Source: Pycnopodia helianthoides (lineage: Eukaryota > Echinodermata > Asteroidea > Forcipulatida > Asteriidae). Taken from it: a stretch of 64,000 nucleotides of DNA. Below, one piece after another: positions 34,262 to 45,899 of this stretch; position 1 is the stretch's first letter, and each line of letters starts with the position of its first letter. Location: assembly GCA_032158295.1 (NCBI GenBank), contig JASTWB010000026.1:158600-222599 (forward strand). The letters are read 5' to 3'. The notes beneath the pieces are model-generated. The model searched no databases and had not been told where the DNA came from. It saw only the letters and a program-made list of their open reading frames with translations. The translations under genes were made by a program, and so were the position numbers.

Positions 34262-35530
34262 GCCCTACTCGTGGATGAGGTTCAGGACCTACCGGGGTAC
34301 GCAACAAAAGACGAACACTGAAGGGAAGCATACAAGTGAAGAAGCTATGGCACAATTTAACCATGTGCACAGACAGGTCACGAAGAAGATGAGATCAGCC
34401 AAAGAGGGGTGGATCGAGGAGCAGTGTGACGCCATTGAGAAAGGGACGGAAGCAGGGAACAGAAAACAGGCCTTTGACACTCTTAACTCAAGGCCCTATA
34501 CCTAGTCCAGTCAGCCAAGAGCAGCTGTCATCGACGAAAAAGATGGCAATTTACATACAGACAGTGACGAAATCTTCATGAGAATGGGCAGAGGACTGCA
34601 ATGGCAAACTCAACCCTCACCTTACATTAAATAAATTAGGAGAGTTCTTCTAGATAACTGCTGGCGTCAGACAGGGGTGCTTATACTCTTTACCGCTCTC
34701 TTCAACGGTTTTGGGGAGAGAATTGTGCAGAAGACCCTACATTACCGACAAACCTCCATCTCCTTCGGCGGCAGACCTGTGTGCAATCTTCGTTTTGCAG
34801 ACGATCTGTACCTGATGGGGGCATCAGCAACGAGCTGCAAAACTTGACAAACAGACTGGTTGCAAGCGCCAGCGCATACGGTATTGAAGTCAGTCCAAGG
34901 TTATTATGTTGAATAGTATGTATTACACCGGTGCCTACATTACCATCAATGGTGAGAATAAGTTTCAAACTTAAATTACTTTGGAGGAACCTTATCAAAG
35001 GATTGCAACTGCACAGCGGAAATCCGAATCTCCACAGTCGCACCAGCGATGGCCGCTAGACTAATAAGGGTGTGGCAGAGGAACATCGGCCATGCCGTAA
35101 AAGTACAGGCTCTTCAAGTCTCTGGTACTCTCCACCCTACTGTAAGGTTGCGAGTCGTGGACACTGCTGGGAAACAAAATACCCGAGGAAGCTGCTCCGC
35201 ATCTCCTACTTGAAGCACAAGACCAATGAGTACACGAGGAGCAAGGTCGAGAGCCGTGTGTTGATTCCACATTAACCTCTTCTTGCCACCATGAAACAAT
35301 GGGAGCTAACCTGGTTTGGTCACATCACACGACAGGGACCGTCGATCAGGGAGGACTCAGGCGTAGTCGCCAACTGGAGAGTTGGTTCGACAATGTGCAA
35401 GAATAACATGAATATGTCAGAGCTCTTGGTGCTGGCTGGCCGTAGACATAGACCAGCATTGAGGAGGACGCTAGCTTCTTCTGTCCTCAGTTCCCCCTGA
35501 CGACGGCAGCAGCAACCAAGGGGGATGTAA
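34262..35530 (+). pseudogene. RTE-type LINE reverse transcriptase remnant
   Basis: Across several frames: 'MRSAKEGWIEEQCDAIEKG', 'ITAGVRQGC', 'ISFGGRPVCNLRFADDLYLM' (motif C FADD at 34794-34805), 'TLLYGCESWTLLGN', 'LRISYLKHKTNE' and 'WELTWFGHITRQ'. These blocks, in this order, match RTE-like ORFs that are widespread in invertebrates and often annotated as craniofacial development protein 2-like. Several frameshifts and stops make it inactive. It is inserted in the long intron between the unit 2 Ig2 and EGF1 exons, within a block absent from the homologous unit 1 intron. Confidence 0.7.
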
Positions 35531-36237
35531 ATTAAGATGTGTTTATAAAGTATTTTTATGTTTATTGTATTACTCCATACAAATTATGGAAATAAAACTG
35601 TCCATTAAGATTGTTTATCCTCGTCTGTATATACAAGTTGCCATTCTTGTTTGGATCATTCCCGATTGTATTTTCTTTTTCTTCAACGAACAGTAAAAAG
35701 AGTCCGGAGGTTATTGTTATTTTTATTTTCCGAGAAGACGTTTGTTATTAACAAAGTGGTTATTGAACTGTTCATATGAAGGGATTACCTAAAAGTATTA
35801 CCAAACGCACTGTGTATAGCCTTAATTGTTGAGTAGTTCATAGAACAATGGTTGTTACCACGGAACACGTAAAAGGATTATGACGGTGAACAGTTTAATG
35901 AACACTCACACACACAATATCATTTAATTCGAAATGATTTCATGCTCACACAATTTGTTCCTTCACTCAAAATAAAGACAGAATTGTGCCCCCCCAAAAA
36001 ATAATGTAATCCTCACAAAATAATTTCGCTCGAAATCAATTTGCTTTCACGATGTCATTTTGCTCGAAATCATTTCGAACGCTCAAAATAACTAGTTTCA
36101 TGTGATCAAAATAATTTAATGCCAGAGCTCGAAATCAATGATTTCTTTAACTCAAAATCATTTCCTGAGCTCAAATTGAAGTCGAGAGTACGAAATGATT
36201 TCAGCACACTGACTGATTGGGTTCGAATTCATTTCAG
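35531..36237. other. No gene seen; AT-rich with scattered CTCGAAAT words
   Basis: From about 35.93 kb, irregular words such as 'ctcgaaatca' and 'ctcaaaatca' recur, suggesting a very decayed part of the neighbouring foldback family. No exon recognised. Confidence 0.4.
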
Positions 36238-36737
36238 GCTCACAACATTATCTTATGGAGTCCCTAAGTGGACAGGTAAACAAGAAATTGAAAGGCAAAC
36301 AAAAATATATATATTTCGTTCCGTCGAAACATTAGTTCTTTCCCTCGAAATCATTTCGTTCTCTTGAAATCATTTCGTTCCCTCGAAATGTTATTTCGTT
36401 CCCTCGAATTATTATTTCGAGGGAACAAAATAGATTATTTCGATAGAACGATTTAATTTATTTCGTTCCCTCGAAATCATTTCGTTCCCTCGAAATCATG
36501 TCGTTCCCTCAAAATCATTTAACTGCTACGGAGTCCATGAAGTGCCGTTTCATTTATCTCAGTATGCAAATACTATTCAGATGAGGCCTTAATAAAAAAA
36601 CATTAAGGAGACAAGTGAGAGAAACAATATTGAAATGTATTTTGTTCTCTAAAGTGGCTCATTATTAAGGCCTCATCTGTATATTATTTGCATACTGAGA
36701 TAAATTAAATGGCATTTCATGGACTCCGTAGCAGTTA
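36238..36737. mobile_element. TTTCGTTCCCTCGAAA foldback element with palindromic end
   Basis: Begins 'tatggagtccctaagtggac', has about a dozen 'tttcgttccctcgaaat' units in both orientations, and ends in a second palindrome. In that palindrome 'gctacggagtccatgaagtg' (36529 on) and its complement at about 36715-36737 flank arms containing 'tatctcagtatgcaaata' and 'aggcctcat'. It is a diverged copy of the 51420-52542 element. Confidence 0.65.
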
Positions 36738-37006
36738 ACATCCAAACAAAAAAATGCCATCTTGGATCTACTTGAGCTCGTGACTCGGGAACACGCTCAG
36801 AAAGTAAAGAAAATTGCGTTAACAAATTCAGGTAACTTTTTTGACCTGGGAATCGAATGGCCGTGCCCTGCTTTCATATTCGTAATACTTATTCTGTATC
36901 TTTGTAGATAGGAAGCGTCCTACTTAGTTAATATCGCATTTTAGTACACCCCCACTTGACTGGTCTCAGACTAATCAGAAGCAAACATTATCGAATGGTG
37001 ATTTAC

Positions 37007-37258
37007 CTCTAACAAGTAACCTCATGAGCGCCTGTTTGCCTTCATTGCGAACAGCAGCTTCATGAACCTCGTATGTTCCAGCATCGCGGTTGCTACTCGC
37101 TCCCTGGATATCATAAGAAATGTTGCCATTGTGAGCGCCGTGAGGATTGCTGCCATCTAATCTCCAACGAGTAGCTATCGAGCCCTCAGTAGTAACTTCT
37201 AGACGTACATCATCCCCTGAGTTTACGGTCTGGCTTATGGCAGTTGGCAGAAAGTCAG
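37007..37258 (-). CDS. Tie-like receptor Ig2-type exon, unit 2
   Basis: A 252-nt exon (84 codons) with cttcag-type acceptor and AGAG/gtaaat donor, phase 1 at both ends. It reads 'ADFLPTAISQTVNSGDDV', then 'RWRLDGSNPHGAHNGN', 'DAGTYEVHEA' and 'GKQALMRLLVR'. The FLP...TV--GD-V...DAGTY...RLLVR frame is that of the vertebrate Tie Ig2 domain, which likewise lacks the F-strand cysteine. Differences from the unit 1 sibling (50633-50884) include codon-sized indels and many conservative replacements, suggesting selection to stay open. In transcription order it follows Ig1 (41786-42127) and is separated from EGF1 by an 18-kb intron filled with transposons. Confidence 0.85.
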
Positions 37259-37611
37259 CTGAAGAAGAGAAGTACAAAAGTAAGAAATGTGTAGGGCCTA
37301 CAGGTCAGTGGCATTACCATATATAAATGGTTGTGTACGTAAAGAATTCCACAAATTACGCGGCGGGGGGGGGGGGGGGGGCTCACTCAGAGCCTTTGCC
37401 CCCTCCTTCCACGGTGATCGAATTCGAAAAAGACAAGCATAAATGAATGTATAAGATACGTAAAAATACCCCCCCCCCCAACATAAATTAATACCACCAA
37501 AACGTTCCCATTCCAAATGATGTTTGGTTTAATTACAATTGCTCAAGGTCATTCAGTCAGTGCGCAGCGTGCACGATAATGAGGTCTAAAGCCAGATTTT
37601 ATTTGCAGCTG

Positions 37612-38520
37612 CACGGCGGTCTCGGACCCTTCCAGATTTCGCATGAATGCGAGAGCGTTCGGAGACGACCCTGCAAAATTGGGTCAAGATGGAGTGGTAA
37701 GTTTCGTTGAACATTTTCATCGTAAAATAAACCCTCGTCTGAATCTTCGTCTGAAATGTGATTAAAGTTTCACACTTTTTGTTGATTAGCTTTACATTTA
37801 GGGTGCCCCTGACTGTTTCGAGCACGATTGAGACAAACGGAGTCCATATTCTGATAAACGAAGGGTCGTTTTTTCGATACGTACCACATACACTTCTGCA
37901 GGTTTAGCCGTTAATGTTTTTTTCGGTGCAAAAACTTTTGCAAAAATCGTTATTTGTGCCGTATCGTTTTAGCTTACGTGACGTCATCATCAAATGGCGG
38001 GAAAAAAATGCCTTGTGTTTTTTACTTGTTCTTACGACGCTATTTATTTTGTCATGTTTTTTTATGATCTTCGTGACAAAAATGATGAAATTTTGTTATG
38101 CAAAATATAACTATTTACTAAACAGTACTTCTTAACAGCGACATGAACTTTTAAAACACATGGTTGTTTGATGCAGGATGGGAACATGGAATCATTATGG
38201 GTGTTCTTTACACTACAACTGCAGGGGTACATTGATGACTTCCTTGTCATCGGGTCATGCTTGGTGGTACCGTTATATTGTTGAGACTTTGTTAATGTGG
38301 CTTAATTAATACTTGTCTACTGACATGTTTTGATTTGGTCAATCTACTTGAACATTTTTTTCCCTCGCCACTTTATTTTGTATGCTTTGTTTATTATTTA
38401 TAACTTCTTAAAATTGGCGCAGATTTTAAATCTTTGTATTCTCACTTTCCATTACACACAGGCCCGACTCTCTGGCTGGATGACCTACCATGGTTTAAAG
38501 TAAAGATAGTTGGATACTCC
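37612..38520 (+). other. Possible plus-strand exons of an unknown gene
   Basis: Three pieces have splice-like borders. (1) 37612-37700, 'ttttatttgcag' before and GTG/gtaagt after, reads 'FRMNARAFGDDPAKLGQDGV'. (2) From about 38177 after 'tttgatgcag', it reads 'DGNMESLWVFFTLQLQ'. (3) From about 38461 after 'ttacacacag', a frame reads 'WLDDLPWFKVKIVGYSLTRY'. No family is recognised, joins are uncertain, and the third piece may run to the edge of the element at 38626. It would be nested in, and opposite to, the Tie-like array. Chance is a real alternative. Confidence 0.2.
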
Positions 38521-38625
38521 CTCACAAGATATCTACCAGAGAATATGGACAGTGTCTGGTTTATTCCTAGTGTTACAACTCTGCCGGGTGCTAGAATTTC
38601 TTATGTAAGAGACACTGTCCTACTA

Positions 38626-39924
38626 GTCCGGGGGCCCAGCAGGGTTTATTGAAAATATTTAGTGCAAAAGGTTTGAAGTGTGAGATGTATAGTACCCCCT
38701 GGGGGAACCTTAAAATGTGAATTCTTAAGCGCACCGAGTGGTGCTTTGAAGGGGGGAGCCCCCTAAACTCACCCCAAAAGTCGATTTCATGAAAATGTTG
38801 AGTGCAAGCAAAATTTCTTCATAGATTGAAATGCCATGGTCCACTGACCAATATTTCCGTACTTCAGAAAATCAATATCGGTGCCAAGTCAGAAGGCCCT
38901 TAAATAGCGCTCATTAAACGTTTCAATGAAATTTTGAGTGCAACGACGAAACAAGTGTCAATGTGTACCTGACACTCTGCTGACTCAAAATCGACTACTT
39001 AAGAAAATTTTAAGTGGTGCCATCTTTGCTTAAGAAAGGGTCAAAGGTCAACAAAGGTCAACGTTCGATTTCATGAAAATGTTGAGTGCAAGCAAAATTT
39101 CTTCATGGATTGAAATGCCATGGTCCACTGACCAAGATTTCAGTTCTTCAGAAAATCAATATTGGTGCCAAGTGTAATAAAGAAGGCCCTTAATTAGTGC
39201 TTATTACACGTTTCAATGAAATTTTGACTGCAACGACGAAACAAGTGTCAATGTGTACCTGACACTCTGCTGACTTAAAATCAACTACTTAAGAAAATTT
39301 AAAGTGGTGCCATCTTTGCTTAAGAAAGGGTCAAAGGTCAACAAAGGTGCAAGCAAAATTTCTCCATAGAATGAAATGCCATGGTTCACTGACCAAAATT
39401 GTAATACTTAAGAAATTCAATAATGGTGCCAAGTGTAATTAAGAAGGCCCTGAATTAGCGCTAATTACACGTTTCAATGAAATTTTGAGTGCAAGGACGA
39501 AACAAGTGTCAATGTGTACCTAACATTCTGCTGTTTCAAAATCAACTACTTAAGTAGTTGACTTTGAGTCAGCAGAGTGTTTGGTACACATTGACACTTT
39601 TTTCGTCTTTGCACTCAAAATTTCATTCAAACGTGTAATTAGCGCTAATTAAGGGCCTTCTTAATTACACTCGGCACCAGTATTGATTTTCTGAAGAACT
39701 GAAATCTTGGTCAGTGGACCATGGCATTTCAATCTATGAAGACATTTTGCTTGCACTCAACATTTTCATGAAATCGACTTTTGGGTTGAGTTTAGGGGGC
39801 TTAAAGCACCACTCTGTGCGCTTAAGAATTCACATTTTAAGGTTCCCCCAGGGGGTACTATACATCCCACACTTCAAACCTTTTGCACTAAATATGTTCA
39901 ATAAACCCTACTGGGTTCCCGGAC
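38626..39924. mobile_element. 1.3-kb long-TIR element with TA target duplication
   Basis: Termini GTCCGGG...CCCGGAC are flanked by TA on both sides (38624-38625, 39925-39926), as for Tc1/mariner-type insertions. Inverted arms extend hundreds of bases: 38626-38850 pairs with about 39700-39924, and the inner part pairs less exactly. The left and middle portions are direct repeats of about 280-300 bp with 'tttcatgaaaatgttgagtg', 'aaatgccatggtccactgac' and 'aagtgtcaatgtgtacctga' (starts near 38.79, 39.07 and 39.34 kb). No transposase is encoded, so it is non-autonomous. Confidence 0.8.
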
Positions 39925-39944
39925 TATAAATCTACCATCAGAAA

Positions 39945-40075
39945 CCAGTCATCTCGCCCCCGGCAAAGTCGCCCCCTGCAAAGTCGCCACCCGCAAAGTA
40001 GCCACCTCGCAAACTCGCCCCCTCCAGGTACAAACTCGCCCCTAACAAAGTCACCCCCGACACAGTCGCCCCCTT
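39945..40075. repeat. Minisatellite, ~15-bp unit
   Basis: About eight imperfect copies of 'aaagtcgccccctgc' with substitutions. The complementary strand has regularly spaced GGGGGCGA runs. It lies directly after the long-TIR element. Confidence 0.8.
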
Positions 40076-41785
40076 GATTATGACCATTGATTTCCTTTAT
40101 ACTGACTGTCAATCAATGAATATAGAGCATGAACGCTGTTTTTAAAGTATACCATCCACACCGCCACCACATGTGGTAGTTCTTCATGTTGGAACGAATC
40201 ATGTTGGGAGTAATATTTTGATCCGTTCTTACGCAAGTTTGACTCTCTTTTGAAATCCACGCGAGAGAAAGATTGTTGTGAGTGGACTTCGAAAACTTTG
40301 CAAATATTTCAATGATTGTAAGTTTGTGGATGTCGGCATGGATGTCATGAGCGATAATTTTTCGCTAGAGATGGCCTTCATTTAAATGTTATTTTATTTA
40401 TACCAAGGCACTTGCCCCAGTGTTTATTTATTTTTGTTTTTATGCAGTGATCACTCAGGTATTTTTGTTCACTGAGCAACCCTTATTTTGTTTTTGTTTT
40501 CCTTAAATGTTTCATTGGTACCAAAAGTGGCACTTGCTGCAGTGTTATTTTTTTTTTATTTTTTTTTTTTTTCATTTAATGCAATATGTCTGCCAGATGT
40601 TGTATGTAGCACAATTGTTTTAATCATTTCATGTGCCCTGAAACGCAATAGCATTATTTTGTTATACATTTACATGTCATGCATGTATGCAGCTAAAAGA
40701 AACTTAACAAAAAAATGTTTTGTACAATAAACAAAGGAAAAAGAACAATTGTCATTTGGTTTATTCTTGTGTTCAATATAATTGAATATATTTTGTTTGG
40801 AGCTGACCAGAATTCCCAGCTTTTAAGTTAGATTTCAAAGTAAATAGATAGGGGACAGGGTCAGGAATTGAACTTTCATTGGAAAAGTAAGAGAACAAAA
40901 ATATGAGTTTTGAAAGACTTTAAAACAAAACAAAGATATATTTCATTTTTAAAACTGTCAAATATATGTTTGTATTCATAGCATTAGATTGGAAGGCCAT
41001 CATTATTTAGTCCTAAACTAGCAATTTATCCGTTGCGTTTATGCTATTTTTGGTTTCTGCGACGGAAAGATACAGATCCTTCCAAATAACTGAAGCTAAA
41101 CCCGGCCAAACGCCATAATGACGAATAATAGTCAGGCACCGGTTTCTTGTCAACACAAGCCCTCGTAGATTGCATGACCGGAGCAGGGAATCGTGCCAAA
41201 CCATGGCTGCCTTGCGTTTTGTTACATAGTAGCTGATTAGTCAGTTGGCACGCTTGCTGCACATTCTGACTAATCACATTCGGGCTCCCTTTAGACCAAC
41301 GAGTAATGGCGATTTTTCTACCGAGAATGTTAACGCTGACGGCGACGGATACTTCGTTAAATGCACAATTTCGTTAAATGCTAGAAAAGGGACTTTTTCG
41401 GAAACCGTCATTTTTGTACAACGATGATAATTTGTCCACTCCGATATTTCTCAATTCTGAACAATTGCAATTTTTTACATGAATTGTGTTATTACAATGA
41501 AGCATCCCTCTTTCATAATATTACGTTTTTATATGTTTACATGGCTGGATTGTTAAGATATGATTTTTTGAAAATGTGCCCTCCAAGCTCATTATATATG
41601 CAAAACTGCGACTGCCTTTTCCGAACGCTGCGCACTGACTGCATTACAACATTTGAGACTATTTTAAAGAAAATCACAAGTTGTATTACACATTTCGCAG
41701 ATTCGTTTTTATTTTTTCCCCATTCATTTTACTTTCACATCAGCTTTATCAAACGAATAAGTTCAGTGCACAACTCATTACTTAC
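40076..41785. other. Intron DNA, no gene seen
   Basis: Between the Ig1 and Ig2 exons of unit 2. AT-rich with T tracts near 40.55 kb; no exon or bounded repeat recognised. Confidence 0.45.
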
Positions 41786-42127
41786 CTTCAGTGCTCATAA
41801 TAACGGTGCCAATGCTAGTCGATCCACCTCCAGTCCTTGTCGCTACACAAGCATATACACCAATTCTTGAGATCCCGCCAGTTGCCGGCATCCGTAGAAC
41901 AGATAATGAAACATCGCCGTCCACAGCCGTTTCTTCCAGAGTGCTTTCACGTGGTGGGCTTCGGTCAGTTTGGACATCTGTTCCAGTAGTGTAAGTGTAT
42001 TGTGTACGCGCAATAGAAAGACTTCCGCCGGCCAAGTTGACAAAGAATCCAGCGATGAAGGTTTCCTCTGCACTAAGCGGGACTCTTGGCTTAGTTACGC
42101 AAGTGAAATCGTCTACGGCAAACACAC
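41786..42127 (-). CDS. Tie-like receptor Ig1-type exon, unit 2
   Basis: A 342-nt exon (114 codons) with gtcatag acceptor and GAAG/gtaagt donor, phase 1 at both ends. It begins 'GVFAVDDFTCVTKPRVPL', continues 'FIAGFFVNLAGGSLSIART' and ends 'RIGVYACVATRTGGG' and 'TVIMSTEG'. The two cysteines in DFTC and GVYACVA have the spacing expected for the B- and F-strand Ig disulfide. It closely matches 54590-54916. It is 1.1 kb downstream of the unit 1 EGF3 exon, with only an ATCGTG-rich repeat between them and no sign of FNIII, transmembrane or signal-peptide coding. It is followed by Ig2 at 37007-37258. Confidence 0.82.
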
Positions 42128-42417
42128 CTATGACATCAAACATGGTAGTTTTATTTTCCGTCCATTCCGTCCAATGGTATTCTGTTGTAGTTGATCCCCT
42201 TCATAGTGGTATGTGTAAGGGGCTCACTTGAAACGTTATTTTCACTAAAATGATTGTTTATTATCATATTTTTCTGTATATTGATTTTGTTTTAAGCCAA
42301 GGCTAATACTGATGATTATTAACATTACCGTCATCTTTTTGCAGACATGGATTAGGTAATTTTGTGCCTACTGATTAAACATTCATATTACCCCGTTCAC
42401 ACAGCCCTGCGACCATG

Positions 42418-43195
42418 CTAGATTCCCACTATCACGATTTACGCCACGATTGAAATCGTGTTCATAATCGTGTAGTAATCGTGATGATCCTATCAGATCT
42501 TATCCGATCTTGAGGCAAGTCGTGGCAATCGTGTTGACCGTAGACAATTTGTGGACGGTTCAAAAATATTCTACGATCAACACCATAAAGTTTCAATCGT
42601 AATCATCGCATCAGATCGTATTGGATCATAACAAAGCGCGACAAAGTGCTTCCAAATCGTGGTGATCGGGATCAACCTTCGACAAGACAAACACCACGCT
42701 CTGTTGAGATGTGCTGAGGTCCATGGTCAGTCGGCCTGTATATATGTCCGTTGGGGTCCAATCGTAGCTCAAATCGTGACCATTCTCGATCCTCATCGTG
42801 AAAGACATCGCGACCACTGCCGTGCGATCCTTTACGAACGCCAAGATTGGCCATTCGTAGCTGATCGTGGAACTTCTCTGAAATTTCAGGTTTGGATATG
42901 AGGTGATGCGAGTCGATACGTTCTGGTACGATTTGGTGCGCTTAAAATGCGATATGGTCAAGATTGGTCAATTTCAGGTGACACGATCTGTCACGATCTG
43001 GTCTCCCGTTCTGATACGATCATTTACGTTCCGATAGGATTGTACCGATTAAGTCCACGATTGGGTCTCGATGTGACAAGATCATTGCGATCGGATACCT
43101 TCCGATACCTTCCGATACGTTCATCACGAACCGATGCGCTTTGTTGCAATCGAGAGTAATCACGATTTGAGCTACGATTGGACCCCGACGGATAC
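42418..43195. repeat. ATCGTG-rich repeat, third copy
   Basis: Begins 'ctagattcccactatcacga' and shares 'gccacgattgaaatcgtg', 'caccacgctctgttgagatg' and 'cagtcggcctgtatatatgt' with the copies at 16-17 kb. Its right half matches part of 16.62-16.85 kb in opposite orientation ('gacacgatctgtcacgatct', 'ccgataggattgt'), so halves of the family are themselves inverted relative to each other. It ends within about ten bases of the EGF3 exon's splice donor. Confidence 0.7.
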
Positions 43196-43205
43196 ATTGA
43201 CATAC

Positions 43206-43340
43206 CTTGGCAATTGCTACCTGTGTATCGTGGTGCACATCTTCCTCCTGGGCATTGACCTGTTGTTCCATTACACGGTGCTCCATTAGCGCAGTGACAT
43301 ATCTGAGCACAGTTAGCTCCGTATTTTCCTTCAACACATT
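43206..43340 (-). CDS. Tie-like receptor EGF3 exon, unit 1
   Basis: A 135-nt exon (45 codons), same borders as its sibling at 15639-15773 (tttcag acceptor, CAAG/gtatgt donor, phase 1-1). It reads 'ECVEGKYGANCAQICHCANG', 'APCNGTTGQCPGGRCAPRYT' and 'GSNCQ'. All eight cysteines are kept. It is the last exon of unit 1. The next exon on the strand is again Ig1-type (41786-42127), where vertebrate Tie would continue to a third Ig domain and FNIII repeats. Confidence 0.85.
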
Positions 43341-43344
43341 CTGA

Positions 43345-44650
43345 AACAACAAAATTGACATTTGCAATGAAATTATATCAATATTTCTGAAAAAATACGT
43401 CAATTGGTTGTTTTATCATCAGTCACTATATCGTCAAAAATAGGGATCGAATCTGTTTTTCTCAAAAAGTTGTATATATGTATACTGTTTGTGTTCTCAC
43501 TTTATTGTGAAACCCTGGCGTTCATACGTGTGAATCTATTTACAATAACATGTTTGCAGAATTCCAAATTCTAAAGACTTTGCCTCTATCCTTAATCTTT
43601 AGTTTGGGTAATTTACCTCCACACCCCGCCACCCTTGTTTTACCTAGATAACTGCAATGTTCATACTCCAAATATAAAATCCAATACAAGATCAAGTTTT
43701 TTCATAGAACACCAACAATTTCGTTTCATCGAACTGTTCTCGACAACAGATCACAACATAAAGACGTGTACTCCTGTAAGCAACAATAATTCCCCCGTCG
43801 TATCTGTGCGTGTCACTGTGATAATACAGTTTATAAACTGACGTATTGTCTGGGTCAAGCAATTGTGTTGCCCAATCGCCAACGGGAACATAATCTCGAA
43901 ATGCCGCCAAATCCGGTCTTTTCACGATTGGTGTAAACACAGAAGAGACCCAGGGATATGATGCTGGTTCCTGAGGAAACAATCCCTGAATGGAAACAGT
44001 GGACAGACCCTAGGGTACACGTTATTGTTTTTTCTTGCCAAACTCAAAGTGCGACTTGTGAGCTTGATGCTTGTTTGTGCTTGTTTATGCCTCTGACGAA
44101 GGTCCGGTTTGGATCGAAAGCTAAGGCCATCTTCCCTACAAATTCTATTTATATATATATGAAATATAAAAAGTACTTAGACACAAAAGACTTTCGTTTG
44201 TGGTAAAGAGTGTTCTTCTCTACCAAATTTGAATTTTTGTCACTTGAGTAAGATTGGAAACTTTGCATGGTGGGAATAAAATGTAGTAAGACTTTCGATA
44301 CCGCCATGTAATGGTATCTCATGAGTTGTGGTTCTGAAAAAAAACTGGTGGTTTAACAACTAATTCCTGCAGAAGACAATCAGAGCATACTGATCGAAAC
44401 GTCAAGTTGTTACTTGATAGTGTGAACTAGTTACGCCTAATAGAACCGCTCGGAGAGCGTAATATGGGGAACTCGGGCAGAAATGTGCGCTGGAAGCCAT
44501 TTCAGCAAGCAACGATGCAACAATAGATCAGTGCGGCTGATGTAACACAGCATTTGCTTGCCGAAATGGCGCCCATGCGTATTTCATGTTCCGATACTGG
44601 ATGGAGCTCCTATTCCCCATCTTGAGCCTTCGGCGCTCTATGATCTTTGG
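43345..44650. other. Intron shared in part with unit 2
   Basis: No gene seen. 44.17-44.64 kb matches 17.6-18.2 kb. 'cttgccaaactcaaagtgcga' (near 44.03 kb) also occurs near 15.46 kb, so pieces of the duplicated segment have been rearranged. Confidence 0.55.
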
Positions 44651-44657
44651 ACGATAC

Positions 44658-44810
44658 CTTCTGTGCAGTCCAGTCCTTTGTAACCAGTTGCACAACTGCA
44701 GCCATAAGGGTCAGGTAAACAGAACAGTAGTCCCTGGCAGGAAGTAACACCCGATCCGATTGAATCACACTTTAATGTTCCTCTTTGGCCGAAGGTATTT
44801 CCTCCATGTA
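44658..44810 (-). CDS. Tie-like receptor EGF2 exon, unit 1
   Basis: A 153-nt exon (51 codons), phase 1-1, acceptor atgcag and donor GAAG/gtatcg. It reads '[18 protein letters not shown]', '[18 protein letters not shown]' and '[15 protein letters not shown]'. The [12 protein letters not shown] segment identifies it as the Tie second EGF module. Only a few substitutions separate it from the unit 2 exon, which points to recent duplication, selection, or both. Confidence 0.9.
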
Positions 44811-45015
44811 CTGCATATATAACAAATACAATTACAAAGTTAAAGATATACAGAAATACTGAAATACTTGCTGCTTTGACTGGATGCCACTCTTTTTTGT
44901 CGTTAAAAATTCGGACATGTTTGAAGTGATTGGTGCGCTGATGTTTCTTCGAGGTCAATCAATCAATTACAATTCAACACTCCCAAATGCTTTATCTCAT
45001 GGATTCAACAACATT

Positions 45016-45251
45016 TCGTCGCCTCGGAACTGTAAAGTCCTTAGTGCAGTTTGTGTAGATTTCATAAAATTGGTTTTGACACATTTTTGAGCTCTTGGTA
45101 AAAGGAGTTTATTGATCAAGTGGTCTACACAAATCTGTTAGGCAAAAAGAAACATTCAGTTTATACGAAGAAAAACAAATTCACTTAGCGACCGGTTGAT
45201 CATTACAAATATGAAATTACAATTAACGACCTTATAGCACTGAGCCAACGA
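45016..45251. mobile_element. MITE-like sequence with GTCGGCTCAG-type ends
   Basis: Starts 'cgtcgcctcggaactgtaaa' and ends 'gaccttatagcactgagcca', roughly inverted. The start is also present near 18.58 kb ('cgtcggctcagaactataat') at the homologous intron position, so at least part predates the duplication. Confidence 0.45.
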
Positions 45252-45457
45252 TTTAATACTTTAAGTACTTTTTGCAAACCCAACAGTTTGAGTGTTCTAG
45301 GTCACGTGTCAAGTAAAGCAACTGGTCGTTGAACTGGTCGTCGAACAAGTTTTATAACGTTTTATAACGTTTGGAATGACTTACCTAAACGCGCTTTACC
45401 TTTAAGCATGATAATTTAATTTCAACTTAAAATCGTAATTTGTTGATAAAGCATATA

Positions 45458-45731
45458 TCGTCGCGTGAGAACTATAAGGTCCTTAACAAACGTGATGGAC
45501 AAAAGGTCGTTAAACATTTTTGTTTTTAAAGCCTATAAAACAAAATAATAAAATACAACTATCAGAAATTAATGTTTCCTTATGAAAATCAATTTTCATA
45601 TTTTCATAAGGAAACATTAATTTCTGATAGTTGTATTTTATTATTTTGTTTTATAGGCTTTAAAAACAAAAATTGTTAACGACCTTTTGTCCATCACGTT
45701 TGTTAAGGACCTTATAGTACTGAGCCGACGA
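45458..45731. mobile_element. Near-perfect 274-bp palindrome, same MITE family
   Basis: Arms of roughly 125-130 bp meet at a loop near 45590-45600. Pieces such as 'cttaacaaacgtgatggaca' and 'aaataataaaatacaactat' are matched by their complements. The ends resemble the neighbour at 45016-45251. Near identity of the arms suggests a recent foldback or a hairpin-prone assembly region. Confidence 0.85.
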
Positions 45732-45899
45732 ATTATCTAACTTGTTTATATTACCTGAAATCGCTGATTCAAGCGGAGAGGTTGAAAGTGTGTCATTATA
45801 ATTAAGTACAATGTTTGTTTTTTTTGACAGAACAAGATTATGAATAATTATAAGCCTACCTTTAACTACGGAGATACTCAGGAGGGGGTCATTACTTAC

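Noticed and set aside
42130..43205. FNIII, transmembrane or kinase exons between unit 1 EGF3 and unit 2 Ig1
   Set aside because: Searched by eye in all frames; only the ATCGTG-rich repeat and AT-rich intron are present.
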